This document shows positions 11,141 through 22,436 of a stretch of 64,000 bases of DNA, in pieces (position 1 is the first letter of the stretch; every line of letters starts with the position of its first letter). The DNA is from Anadara kagoshimensis (Eukaryota > Mollusca > Bivalvia > Arcoida > Arcidae), in assembly GCA_021292105.1 (NCBI GenBank), contig CM037867.1:12796183-12860182 (forward strand). Direction: 5' to 3'. The notes beneath the pieces are model-generated. The model saw only the letters and a program-made list of their open reading frames with translations, was not told the DNA's origin and made no database searches. The position numbers and the translations under genes are program-made.

Positions 11141-11405
11141 ACATCACAGTATTGTTGATAAGTTTGATGTCTCTGTGTCCAGGATTGCCCTGGATATATT
11201 TGACTTCCCATAGTTCTATGTTCTTTCCATACAATTGTGGTTTCACACGTGGTGGGTGTAGCTAGCTAAACAGGAGGAGCTTACCCTTTCGGAGCACCCG
11301 GCTTCACTTCCCTGGTTTAAGTTCACGTGTCTAACCTAACTAATGTTTTTACGTTGCTTCTGGATTGTGATTCGGGTATGGATGAGTATGTTTGTTTATG
11401 ATGAT
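11141..11405 (+). mobile_element. 3' tail of the RT retroelement, attached to RT
   Basis: Contains 'gtgtagctagctaaacaggag', 'ttcacgtgtctaacctaac' and 'ggattgtgattcgggtatgg'. It directly follows the RT C-terminus. Similar tails occur at 13855, 18260, 29395, 35045, 45715, 48890 and 51185/51760. Confidence 0.7.
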
Positions 11406-12900
11406 TACTAATGTTATTGAATCTGTTCCCTTGCCAACCATGTAATGAAGCCGTTGAATTTTGTATTTAAGCCCATTTTGTGGTGAAAATTTGGTATAAA
11501 AGTTATCTGCCAAAGCCTTATCAATCTACCACCAGAATTGGTAATAGCTTTTGCAGTTTCCCCTGTAGTTACTGTTACAGACGATTTGACCCTGTTCACA
11601 TGCAGCATGGAAGTCACTGATGGCTCCCATAATTCACAATTCCATATCTCGTGCCCCTTCATCATCTCAAGACTTAGATGTCTTTTCAAATGTTGACATT
11701 TCCCTATTTAGTCTCCCTATATGTTGAGCAGTTCAAAATAGTACAGCTTTACCCAATCGACTTGGATGACTAGCCTCTGGATCCATTATACATTGGTCCC
11801 CACTGCTTTATGTATGATCGTCGCCTATACTTTGTTGTTGAGGTTTATTGAAATTTTCCCTACTTGGATGCTTTTTGAATGACGATTAATGTGGTGATTT
11901 GAAGTATAAGATGACAAACAATCTCTATACTATATTATATAAGGGTTCACTATTTCTCTCTAAATCTTCATGAATGGTATCATATCTTCGCTTGTTTAAT
12001 CCAATTATTTTTCTGATGCTATCAGAACCAACACTAGTCAAATATTTCAGATAGACGACATTCGACCACCGTCAAACTGTATAAATTATGTAGGTCATTA
12101 AGAAATACGTTTAGTAACAGGTATGAGAAATTTCGACAATAAATTATCTACAATACGTCAAAACTGGCTCAATTATCCATTCTGTGTGAATATAAACAAC
12201 AAAAACGACTTTGTTGACCACTGAAACCTAGCAAAAGACTCTTTAATGAACTTTATGTGGCTATGATAACTATATATACGAGATATGCTAGATTTGTCAA
12301 CCATATTGGCCGCCATTTTGGATATTTCAGTTTCCCACTTATGCCAAGGTGGCATCGCTTGGATTATTATCAAGCACATCCTAAACATATATTATCAACA
12401 AAGAAACATTGTGTGGACTATATTTTTGGGTTTTGCAAGCTGTTTCCAGACTAATATATATTGTCTACAATTTGAGATTAGATACATATTTAACTCGTGA
12501 TATGTACATTATTGTTTCAAAGATACCGATATAAAAATCATTTGAAAAGACATAAACAAGTAAATGTTAATAGCACTTTTATGAATATTAGGATAGGGGA
12601 AATATTTTAATGACTGATGCTTCATTTATCACCCCTTTTGTCAAATATTATCCGTGTGAGTTATAAACAATTTTATACACCAATTACCTTAAATTTGTAG
12701 ATATGTTAAATGTTGTGTTTAGATGGTTTTGAACGAGTGGTGATAACATTTGATAATATCCTATCGCTTTGGTATTGTTTTGTTTTTTCTACATTTCTGT
12801 TACTTACCATTATTTAGGACAAATAGTACCACAGATAATTGTTTGAAATGATAGCAAATGTATTCTACACCTAATTTATAAATTACCAGAAAAAAATTCC
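11406..12900. other. no gene seen (interior of the inverted-repeat element)
   Basis: A phrase near 12301 ('ccatattggccgccattttgg') is an inverted match to 9625-9655. No domain or exon is recognisable. Confidence 0.35.
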
Positions 12901-13854
12901 AAAAATAAAAATTTTCAATATTTTTATGTATTTGGGGGTAGGGGAAAGATTTTCAATGCTAAAGACCTAATTATTCACTAATTTAATACATTTTTGGTAT
13001 CTATATATAGATAATAAATGTGACTAACGTAATATACCAGTGGTTATTGATTTGGGACAACAGATAATGTTACATAAGTGTTATTCGGAAAAATAATTAT
13101 GAAAATACCGGATTTTGAGAGATTTTTTGTCTTAAATAATCATTTTTTAAAATAAAAACTTAATTTTAGCACTATTTTATAGTTGTGTTTTTATGTAAAA
13201 GGTGTGAAAATGCTAAAGTGTTTATAAATTGTAATGTTTAATTGATATAGACGCTAAATTATTCATGAAGGATATCTTAGGGATTTTACTCAATATTAAG
13301 GGGGTTCCATAGTGTAAACGCGCCAGAAATAGGTCCGTGGGATGGTTGGGGAACGTCGCTGGGTCGGTAGGTAGAGCTGGACGGACCGGCGGCTTACTTA
13401 TTAGCAAAATAAGTAAGAAAATACTAAAACACACTTGATGTCGTTTCTTTTGAAGTGTATTCTTTGTAAATCACATAATAATTTTGTTCACATATAAATT
13501 AATAATGCGGGTCTCCGCTAAAACGATATGTCCGTAAAAGAGTTCACAATAAATAAAAATGTTCACAATATATATTGGATATGTTGCGTGTATCCGCTTA
13601 AGATATAAAAATGATTAAACAACGAGTTTAGAGTTGAACGGTAAAATTCCGTATCAACCTTCTTTCACCCCGGCAGATCAGTGGCTGTTAAAAAAATTGC
13701 ACCACTTTCATACTTGACATCCACCTTTTTCTTACTTCACTATACCAATACTTAACCATGATATACTCAGAAATTTTCTAGCCGATGGGTTGAACAGAAC
13801 ATAATTTTCACTTTGCCAGCTGGGAGACTAAAAGTAAAGTAAACGAATAAGTAC

Positions 13855-14030
13855 TGATATGATCAAAAACAAACATACTAATCCATGTCCGAATCACAAT
13901 CCAGAAGCAAAGTAAAAACTTTGGAACTGACAAGTTAGGTTAGACACGTGAACTTCCACCAGAGAGCTCCGGTAGGGTAAGCACCTCCTGTTTAGCTAGC
14001 TACACCCGCCATGAACATGTACACATCTCA
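13855..14030 (-). mobile_element. 3' tail of RT retroelement
   Basis: 'ccatgtccgaatcacaatcc', 'gacacgtgaacttccacc' and 'tagctagctacacccgcc' are inverted relative to the copy at 11141. It is followed by a pure A run (14029-14052) that abuts a SINE. Confidence 0.75.
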
Positions 14031-14059
14031 AAAAAAAAAAAAAAAAAAAAAAGGGGAGT

Positions 14060-14393
14060 GAGTAATGGTGTTTTACGTCACAGTCAAGAATATTTCACTT
14101 ATATCGAGACGTCGCCAGCTATAGGCGAAGGTGCAGAATTTTGCCTGTGCGTTGCGCTGATGGCATTATACAGCAGGGTTCTTTAGCGTGCCAAACCCAC
14201 CGTGACACGGGACCTCGTTTATTTAAGTTCCCATCCGAAAGAACCATGACTTTCATTTCGTAATGCCGAGTGCTTGGCGAAAGAACAGTCACTACCCACT
14301 TTCAAGTCTTGGGTCAGACCCGGCCGGGGATCGAACCCACGACCTCCCACTTACGGAGCGAGCACTCTACCAACTGAGCTACCGCAGTGGTTC
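14060..14393 (-). mobile_element. tRNA-derived SINE, well preserved
   Basis: The minus-strand head reads GTAGCTCAGTTGGTAGAGTG (A box) and GGGTTCGATCC (B box), then 'ggtctgaccc', then a body ending in 'cgatataagtgaaatattct'. It is the clearest full-length reference copy of this family in the window. Confidence 0.85.
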
Positions 14394-14893
14394 CTACTGT
14401 TAAGCCTATCCTAACTTTATCCTAGCATACCATAGTTTTAATGTATCCTAGGGTATCCTTAAAAATTTAAAATAACTAACGGTGACATATTAGCCAAAGC
14501 AAGTTTTAGATGGTGGACAATGCGTTTTGTGTGACTGCCGACATGCCTGCTGTAAGGAGCATTTCGTCTCGAAACTTCCCGTTTCTGTTGTTATTGTTCA
14601 TAAGAAAATGTCTGTTATTATCTACAAAATGTGTACGTGATTACCAACATTTGTAAAAAATATTATTTTGCACAAAATGCGCATTAAAAAGGACAGAATC
14701 CAATACTCTCCTTACTAATTCTTAGTGATTGGGATGAGCGTTGGAGAACGCGATTGGTGTAAATGATTATAGAAGGAACTGACCGAATTTTGTTTTCCCA
14801 ATCCTTCATATGTTCTTGGTAATGTTTATGCAGTAAAAACTAAAATTCGTGATAATTAAATATAAACAAAATAAACATTCGAAAACACACGTA

Positions 14894-15090
14894 CAGTACG
14901 GACCTGTCGAAAGTTTAACATGCACTAAGTTAATGGATTAGCGTAATACGTGGCTCATCGCGGCACCTTACCTTTTACTCGGTGGCTGTTATCTATCTCT
15001 CGACAGTTTTTCGTTCACTAGTTATCTAGTTTACCGAGTTTCGTCTGCTGTTTGTTAGCTCAATGTTAAACTCTCAACAGGACGACACTG
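14894..15090. mobile_element. Tc1/mariner-type MITE upstream of EF-hand copy 1
   Basis: The left end CAGTACGGACCTGTCGAAAG and the right end CTCAACAGGACGACACTG are imperfect inverted repeats flanked by TA on both sides. It is 197 bp long. It is the same family as the intact element at 42898-43114. It lies about 80 bp upstream of the TATA box of EF-hand copy 1. Confidence 0.7.
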
Positions 15091-15168
15091 TATTCATACT
15101 TAACCTAGTAAAGTGGCTCCGGAAAGTATTATACAATGATGTTACTTATAACCTACTTATGAAATGTG

Positions 15169-15265
15169 TATATAAACCCAACGAAAACCAGGCTAGGACA
15201 TCTGAACGACTTCCAGATTATCCAGAGTACGATTATACGATTATATATTATTTCAACAAGTAGAG
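15169..15265 (+). promoter_or_regulatory. TATA box and short 5' UTR exon of EF-hand copy 1
   Basis: TATATAAA at 15169-15176 is conserved in the inverted copy at 29091-29098. About 90 bp downstream is a donor (GTAGAG|GTAGGT, exon end 15265), also conserved (29013). The first coding exon begins with an acceptor directly before its ATG, which requires an upstream non-coding exon. A 66-codon frame through here starts inside the MITE and differs in length and ending between copies, so it is not considered coding. Confidence 0.55.
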
Positions 15266-15278
15266 GTAGGTAACACAG

Positions 15279-15315
15279 AGAGAGAGAGAGAGAGAGAGAG
15301 ACACACACACACACA

Positions 15316-15350
<35 letters not shown>
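15279..15350. repeat. (GA)n(CA)n(CT)n microsatellite
   Basis: Compound dinucleotide run just inside intron 1 of EF-hand copy 1. The mirror position in copy 2 carries (GA)n at 28962-29007. Confidence 0.95.
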
Positions 15351-15355
<5 letters not shown>

Positions 15356-15357
15356 AC

Positions 15358-15598
15358 GTTAGCTTAGTTTGTAGAGTGCTCGCTTCTTGTATGGTGTGGG
15401 AGTTCGTGGGTTCGAACCCCGACCGGGTCTGACCAAAACTTTAAAATACGTACTAACTGTTCGTTTGTCTAGCACTCGGCATTTAGAAATGAAAGTCACG
15501 CGGCCTTCCAAAGAGAATTAAAAAAACCAATGTCAACTTCACCTGTAGCTGGTGACATTTCGATATAAAGTGAAAGATCCTTGACTGGGACGTAACAC
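15358..15598 (+). mobile_element. tRNA-derived SINE (shared with copy 2 arm)
   Basis: Contains 'agtttgtagagtgctcgctt', the B box GGGTTCGAAC and 'gggtctgacc', with the tail 'cgatataaagtgaaagatcc'. It corresponds to 28765-28958 in the other arm, so it was present before the duplication. Confidence 0.75.
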
Positions 15599-15599
15599 A

Positions 15600-15615
15600 C
15601 ACACACACACACACA

Positions 15616-15690
<75 letters not shown>
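15600..15690. repeat. (CA)n(CT)n microsatellite
   Basis: Starts at the SINE 3' end, a common place for such runs to seed. Confidence 0.95.
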
Positions 15691-15691
<1 letters not shown>

Positions 15692-16168
15692 AGCTAGCAG
15701 CATTCACAAGTAGACCATAGTCAAGATCTAACAGGTACACATGGAAATAACTATTATTGAGAATTGAAAAAAAAATTTTGTCATCAAAAAGTAGGCCTAA
15801 ACTATGGTAGGTTACCTTTTTTTAATTTTAGAAGGTTTGAATGATAGAAATACCCAGAGTGTCCGCCGAGGTGCCAACGATATAGCAGAATGGTCGGTAT
15901 ATAGAAAAGTTGTAAAAATTGAAGGAAAAATATTGATGCGATGTATACCAACAAGCAAACTAAATGTTCCATATATTTAGATCACTTAATCTTTTATAAA
16001 GCTTGAATGATAGAAACAATTACCGCCCAAGGTCACGGTCAACGTTATGTGAAAATGGCCAACGCATAGAAAAATATATGTATATTACGTTAACCACCAG
16101 CACACCTGTTTTTTAAGAAATTTGTATTACATCATCAATTATTTGATTTTCTGTTTCTTTGATTTCAG

Positions 16169-18577
16169 ATGGACACTATTAAGTTTATATTGGTTGTTGT
16201 TTTGGGCTGTGTTATGATACAGACTATAGCAGCTGAATGTGAGTGGGTTTGTGAATCAACGCCCACTGGCGTTGTATGTGGCTTAAAGTGTTCTTTTAAG
16301 GTAAATAGATAAACGAGGGATAGCCCTGTCACAATCATTAAACCAACTTCCTCCTTCCTAAACGGCCTTCAAGAAATTTACGAAAAACCTTAAAACCCGA
16401 TGTTCCATGTCACGGGCACACTGTCATTTCACATTGCTGGTGACGTTTCGATATAAGTGAAAGATCTTTGACTGGGACGTAAAACCCCACCCTCTCTCTC
16501 TCTCTCTGAATTAAGGTTCTATGACAAAATAGATGAACATCTCCAATATATGCGGACATTGTAAGCTGTTCAATTGCTCATTGTAATTATCTACTTATCA
16601 CAATATAAATCAAAACACTAAGCTATGATTTAATTTTTTAAATAATAATATAAATAGAAAAGGGCAAAATGTTGTATTAGATCCAGTAGGCTAGTATTTG
16701 ACCATGATAGCTTGTATATCCACTGACTGAAATATTGATACAAATATTGTACCAACTAAATTTTCAAATTTTCCATTTCTTTAATAAGAAAAAAGCTGTT
16801 TATAGAAACAGTGTTGTGCACTTTCTAATGAGTTTCATATGGAAATTAAGTAAAATGTCACCATATTTTAAATCAAAAAGTGGAATGGAGTTTCTTCAAA
16901 ATATTTTGATCATTTTTATATCATTGAATATCCGTGACAGTATGTATTTTTCACCGAGAACCAGACATTTTCAGAAAATAATATTGTTATTGGTGAAATT
17001 TAAATTTGAAAATCGGGTATATCTAGTTCCCATTGTAACTTTATATAAAGCAATGGTTATAACAATATAAAATTACAGTGATAGGATCTAAATTTTCTGT
17101 TTTGTTTATTCTACCTGAAGTACGACAATAGAAAGAATTATAAAAAAATGTTGAGAATATTATTTTCCAGTAAATAAAAATTATCCATTTGGAAATACAT
17201 GTATCTACATTTATTAAATGAGTGGGAATCTAGCTATATCTAATGTTACTGATTCATTTATCTACTGAATGGTTCGGATTTATGGAGAAATTTTCATTGT
17301 TCAAATTTTAAAGTTCTAATTAATACGAAATTTACCAGGCCCGTAAAAATTACTGGAAAATAATAATAAAACAAATCAACACATTTTCTTATGAATTCTA
17401 CAAATAATATAATGCCACTGTTACAATCCAACAATTCCCGTGTAGCAGTTGTCTGTACACTCGACTGAACATCCAACTAAACAGTTGTAAAACCCGTTTT
17501 CACACAATTTTCAATTTAAAAGTGGAAACGTTTTTTTAAAGGTATCTTCATGAATTCAATATTTGAATATTCGGGAAGATTTATATTTTCTAGTGGTAAC
17601 TATAAGATTTTCCTAAATTTTGTCTTTGAATAAATAATTTGTGTTCAAAAACACACAATTTTCAAAAAATTGACGGACTCGGCATAACTGTACTTTAAAT
17701 ATTATGAGTATGTCACCAAGATTTGTAATTAAAAGTGGAAACGGTTTTTTCAACACAACTAGATCATTTTTATATTTGAATGTTCATGACAATCTGTAGT
17801 TTCTTATGGTAACTATAAGATTTTCATAAAATTTATTTTAAAAACGAAAAACAAGGTTTAAAATCTTCACCTTTTACTTTCCCATAGTAAAGTAATGTAC
17901 AGGTGTGACCGCAGGTATAGCTGTCTTAAGATTATTTCACGCATGCGCAGCTACGGGTCGATTTGGATTTCTGCGTATGTTAAGTATTGTCTTGGGTAGA
18001 TTAGGTAATATGCATTTTGGTCCTTCTTTTTCTAATTTCAACATTCGGATTGTCATAATTTTGGTTTGAACACTTCCGAAATGGCCGTCAAGAGCTACAG
18101 AATTTTAAAAAGGGGTTGGCAATAAATACATTCTTATCACAAATAACACATTTCGTTCAGATCTATGTTTCTTCTCTCTGTGGTGGTCATCACAATATCG
18201 TTGATCAGTTTGATGTTTCTGTATCCAAATTTCCCTGGCCTGGATATATTTTACGTCCCTTTGTTCCATGTTCCTTTTATTCCATATTTAAATTGCGCAA
18301 GTGGCTGGTGTGGCTAGCTAAACACGGAGTGCACACCCTTCCGGGGCACCAGGCCCCACTTCTCTGGTTGAAGTTCACGTGTTTAACCTAATTTGTCGAC
18401 TTCAATTATTTACATTATTTTGGGATTTTGGTTAATCCCTGGATTGTGGATTGGTATGTTTGTTTTTGCTCTTCATCACCTTTGTTAACGTTTACAAATG
18501 AACCAATTGAAATAAATGATTGGATAGCCTGACATTTAACTTTGCATTCTGATTAAAGTTGTTGCACGGATTTTTCA

Positions 18578-18616
<39 letters not shown>

Positions 18617-20357
18617 GTGTTGTTGTTTTCATTTCCAAAACCATTCCTTGTAATGTACTAATGTGGTTTTAATGTTTTTAACGTTGACTGTTTGCCAAGT
18701 ATGTACGTTTTCAGTTGCAAAAATCCTTTTTATTTTCAAAATCAGAGAAGTGCCGAAGCCAGACGTGGCGTGCCATGTGCTTTCAGGAGGTATGACCTTG
18801 ACCATGATGGTTTGGTTACCATGGCAGAATTGAACCAAGTGTTAAGCTCGACAATGAAGGATCACACAATTAAAGCTACGTTTTACATGATGGATGGAAA
18901 TGGTGAGTAAAATAAGAATATATATTTCAATTTATACGAAGGATAAGATATACTCTCAATGAAAGTTTCTCTGATACGTTTGGAAGCTACTCATCATTTA
19001 TCATTTAACGTCCTGTACGCGTTTTGCATAGTGAACATTACTCCCGTGCGTTATTTGCGCGGGGTGAAAATATCGATTTACCATACTTTTGATTCAATTT
19101 TTTAAGCCTAACAGAAAATGGTAAATTATTGGCCAAATAATAACCATCGCAGTCTTTAGAACGTTTTGCATAGTGCGTTGTTGCACTGTGACTGAAATAT
19201 CAATTTACCATACTTTTGATTCAGATGTTTTTTCAGTCAATCAAAAAGAGTAAATCACTGGCCAAATCATAACCATTTCATCGTTGTCAGAACACAATTC
19301 TGGCGTTATTTCCTCAACTGACTGGATCTGAAACATAGACGGAATTTTTGTGATAAGGTCATATTATTGGAGACAAAAAATCATAAAAATAATACCAAGG
19401 GATTGCTATAAGTAACCTGGCCTCAGTTTTACAATCATTTCTTTAACAAGATTTTCCTTATTGAAATCTGGTGTATTTTGACCACATTTGATAGTAATGG
19501 CATGTGCTACATTTAAATTGTTATGGAATAATGCTTTCAAAAAGTGTTTTTCTTTTGAATGCATTTTTTAAAAATAAAAATTCAAAAGTAGTACATGACA
19601 TTACTATAATTAAAAAAATTTCAAAAACATTAAAATATAGCTATAATAATGCTTGCCTGTTCTAAAAAATGACACTTTTAATTTCTAAATATCCTAAAAA
19701 TTTAGAAAATTATTCTGGTATTAAATGTACTAGATTTAAGGTAAGGAAGATCTTGGTTACGGAATTATTGTGAAACGGGGGTCATAGCAAAGACGAAATT
19801 TGTAAAAGAATCCTCCCAGCCAATACTATTGTCATTGCCTTTTTATAATAAAAATAATTAAAACACGTGATTCCACAGTACTACATTGATTGAATGAGGT
19901 TTTAAGTCCAAGTCAAGAATATTTGACTTATATCGAGACGTCACTAGCAATAGGTGACGTGGCAGATATTTTGACCTTCACAGTGCGATCTGGTCAATGT
20001 GCAGAGAGAGCTCTTTTACGTACCATGACAGGGAATTCGGGTTTTAAGGTCTCTTCCAAAGGTCCACGTGACTTTTATTTTTAAATCCCGAGTGCTTGGC
20101 GAAAGAACAGCCAACTACCTCATTCCAAGTCGTTTTCAGACCCCAGCCGTGATTCGAACCCACGACTCCCACACGTGTACGGAAGGAACACTCTACCACT
20201 CAAGCTACCATATGCATAGTGATCAACAGTATTATAGACTTCACCGACTGTAACTAGTATGTTACAATCAGTTTGTTTTATATTTTTTACAGATGATGGA
20301 ATAATTAATGTTGATGAGTTTGGAGCCGGTCCACTTGCCAGAGTGAACTGTTCTTAA
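16169..20357 (+). CDS. secreted EF-hand protein, copy 1 (3 coding exons)
   Basis: Exons 16169-16300, 18746-18902 and 20293-20357 join in phases 0 and 1 to give 117 residues. Residues 1-22 form a signal peptide (hydrophobic core after MDTIK, ending TIAAEC). Residues 24-42 hold four cysteines (CEWVC...VCGLKC). Exon 2 contributes one cysteine and a canonical EF loop (DLDHDGLVTMAE). A second loop (DGN|DDGIINVDE) is split by intron 2. The C-terminus ends NCS. All Ca ligands are present in both loops. The protein is probably an extracellular calcium-binding protein of mantle, hemolymph or egg type; the role is unknown to me. Acceptors and donors are consensus, and the structure is repeated in copies 2 and 3. 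Intron 1 is enlarged by inserted repeats. If unspliced, exon 1 reads into a stop after three codons. Confidence 0.85.
16395..16487 (+). mobile_element. SINE 3' fragment
   Basis: 'cgatataagtgaaagatctt' and 'tgactgggacgtaaaac' match the SINE tail. It is present only in the left arm and is followed by (CT)n. Confidence 0.65.
16510..18115. other. intron 1 of copy 1: weak internal repeats, no exon
   Basis: Blocks near 16850-17000, 17515-17620 and 17730-17850 share 'agtggaaacg', 'atcatttttatat' and 'ggtaactataagatttt'. This looks like a decayed repeat. The right arm lacks this stretch. Confidence 0.4.
18116..18478 (+). mobile_element. RT retroelement 3' end with coding remnant, inserted in intron 1
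   Basis: 18116-18258 encodes HHNIVDQFDVSVSKFPWPGY, the end of the RT protein seen at 11080-11170. It is followed by the shared tail with 'gtggctggtgtggctagc' and 'gaagttcacgtgtttaacc'. It is absent from the right arm, so it was inserted after the duplication (or lost there). Confidence 0.7.
18582..18617. repeat. (GT)n microsatellite
   Basis: Pure TG run in intron 1, about 130 bp before EF exon 2. Confidence 0.95.
19425..19795. mobile_element. MITE, GTTTCACAATCATTTC family (left arm copy)
   Basis: The ends 'ttttacaatcatttcttt' and 'cggaattattgtgaaacggg' are inverted repeats. It is the partner of 26440-26820 in the other arm. Confidence 0.65.
19888..20213 (-). mobile_element. tRNA-derived SINE in intron 2 of copy 1
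   Basis: The minus-strand head has the B box GGGTTCGAATC, with the tail 'cgatataagtcaaatattct'. The inverted partner lies at 26057-26345. Confidence 0.75.
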
Positions 20358-20382
20358 GGTATGATTATGGTATGATAGCATT

Positions 20383-20434
<52 letters not shown>
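20383..20434. repeat. (CT)n microsatellite
   Basis: Follows the stop codon of EF-hand copy 1 by 26 bp, inside the 3' UTR intron. The mirror (GA)n lies at 25816-25850. It creates an artificial RE-repeat frame on the minus strand. Confidence 0.95.
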
Positions 20435-20435
<1 letters not shown>

Positions 20436-20438
<3 letters not shown>

Positions 20439-20540
20439 ACTTACCGAAGTCCAGTTTTCTCCACCATCCAAGAACTGACCGCTTCTATTTTCAAAGTGAA
20501 TAACTTGAATGTGCCGTAAAACACCATAACCCAATCACTT
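20436..20540 (-). mobile_element. second SINE-like family fragment
   Basis: 'agtccagttttctccaccat' is inverted relative to 25670-25770 and similar to 43120-43200 and 54690-54820, which share the 'ttttctttgggtactcc' type block. Confidence 0.45.
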
Positions 20541-20903
20541 CACCTTGCTTTAAATGCAGTATCAAAGTTGCCCTATGTACAGACGCCTAACAACAAGAAA
20601 AATCATCGCAACAAAACTTAGATAATTCCTTTTGAAATTCAGTAGATATCGCAAAATGACTTTATTCCAAGGCGTTCCGAAAGTATAAGGACCTACTGTC
20701 TAGCTAGCTTCACCTGCGTCGTGTAATTTCATTATTGACTAATAACAAATCCATTGTATGTCGATTGCTAGTGTAGCAATGACCATCTCCTATTACAGAC
20801 CATGAGAATCTTATCCCAATTATCTTTGATATTTGAACATGTATATAAGGACAACCTGCCCAGAAATGTCATTTTACTTATTTTGATTATTTTATATTTC
20901 CAG

Positions 20904-21036
20904 GAAAAACAAAAGGACAGTAGAAGACAAGATGTTGAAATTGATAACACCGGGAAAAATGAAATTAAATATTTAATGTGAGATAGAATGTACATGGCAA
21001 TAATGCAATTGAGAATAAAACGTATACGAATAGATT
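20904..21036 (+). terminator. 3' UTR exon and poly(A) signal, copy 1
   Basis: A donor directly after the stop (TTCTTAAG|GTATGA, 20359) and an acceptor (TTTCCAG, exon from 20904) frame a 3' UTR intron. AATAAA at 21014-21019. About 120 bp of this exon is well conserved in the inverted copy (25083 down to about 24960), stronger conservation than the flanks show. Confidence 0.65.
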
Positions 21037-22107
21037 TGGATTTTGTTTTGTATTTGGTACTCATATGTTGAATGAGGTTTTACGTCAAAACAATTAGACA
21101 TATTGAGAAGTCACTAGCTTTAACTAAAACTTTAGAAGAAAATGTAGGATCACTTCCTTAGCACGGATATATGGTTTTTATGGGTTTTTTTATCTGTGAC
21201 TTCGGCATAAATAAATATTTGTTTATATCAGTCTTATTGTCGGTTCTTCGTTTGGTAAAATAAGACTTGTTTTTAGTTTTCAAATATTTATCAACCACTG
21301 TTTGTAAACTTAGTGGGACGATTCTTTTGACGACCATTCAGATAGCACTCTAACCACGCCATTGTCAATTTATCCCATGGTACCAAGGTTTATAATCAGT
21401 GCTAAAAATGGAATGGCAGAATGATGCAATCTCTGAAGAATAAATGTTAAGATCTGACGAAAACGTCAAGTGAAACGACTAGAGAAGCATTATACATAAT
21501 ACAGACACGAAAAGGTATCGAAACGTGGGCGAGGAATGAATAGTTTGTGACTGAAAACCTGTCAAGAGATAGACGATAGATAACGGCTGCCGAAACTGAG
21601 CTGTTAAGATATATGTATTGAGGGACTATTCGATGAACCGTCTATTCAGCACTTATATAATAAGCCTAGTGTAAAGTTTAGACAGACCAGTACCGTACAT
21701 GTAAATAAGGGGAGATAACTGTGACCAAACAAAAAAAATCAAAAAGACGACCAACCAATGGTAATCTAGGCCAAAACGAAGGAACAGTTTTATCCCCCCT
21801 TCTTCCCGTAAACGAAAATCCGTCTGACGCATTAAAACATTATCGACATCTATGATTGTGCAATATATACGGATCATGGAACCGCACAAATTTTACAGAA
21901 GCGTATTGAAACTATTTTTTTAATTTATCTTGCTTTATTTTCGAACCTTTAATCTCTAATTTATACACTTAAATATGTAACATTTACACTGAAAGCGTTA
22001 AATTTGCTGATTAAAGTGTGAAAAATACAGACGTGAATTTATAAAAATATCCATAATTCGCTTCCGTAAAATTTAGGTCACATGCATATAGTCAAATTTT
22101 AATCTTG

Positions 22108-22436
22108 GAAAGGAGAGTAATGGTGTTCAACATCCAAGTCAAGAGTATTTCACTTATATGCGTCGCCAGCTATAGGCGAAGGTGCAGAAATTTTGGCTGT
22201 ACGTTACGCTGATGACAGAGTTATTTATCGTCTCATGCCTACAGTGATGCGGGACCTTGTTTAAGTTCAGTTTCCGTCTTAATAAAAAGTACTTGACTCT
22301 CATTTTGTAATGTCAAGTGCATGTCGCAAGAACAGTCACTGCCCACTTTCAAGTCTTGGGTCACATCCGGTCGGAGTTCGTACTCACGACCTTCCACTTA
22401 CGGAGCGAGCACTCTACCAACTGAGCTACTACAGGG
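22108..22436 (-). mobile_element. SINE insertion private to the left arm
   Basis: The minus-strand head has 'gtagctcagttggtagagtg' and a B box, with the tail 'catataagtgaaatactctt'. The homologous right-arm sequence (about 23700-23740) is uninterrupted, so this copy inserted after the duplication. Confidence 0.75.

Larger units (their letters stand above)
7672..13832. mobile_element. 6.1 kb element or inverted duplication with long inverted ends
   Basis: Sequence from 7672 to about 8260 reappears inverted at about 12930 to 13832. Landmarks include 'tagtctccag' against its complement near 13820, 'aagtattggtatagtgaag' at 7763 against 13735-13755, and 'cccctaccccaaaa' at 8218 against 12935-12948. 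A weaker inner pair lies at 9577-9660 and 12290-12385. A 380 bp GC-richer block (about 13305-13690) is present only in the right arm. The interior holds LINE and RT relics, a cysteine-rich ORF and a minisatellite. It could be a foldback or TIR transposon, or a palindrome made by duplication. Confidence 0.5.

Noticed and set aside
14330-14393. Possible tRNA gene (A and B boxes)
   Set aside because: Part of a SINE head repeated many times with unpaired acceptor stem.
15063-15263. 66-codon ORF, with a 130-codon counterpart at 28806-29204
   Set aside because: Starts inside a MITE terminus and surrounds the TATA box. The copies differ in ending (stop against (GA)n read-through). Better explained as promoter plus 5' UTR exon.
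18629-18838. Minus-strand 69-codon ORF
   Set aside because: Shadow of the EF-hand exon of copy 1 on the opposite strand.
20268-20534. RE-dipeptide repeat ORF
   Set aside because: Translation of a (CT)n microsatellite. The same holds for frames at 28759-29034 and 31697-31984.
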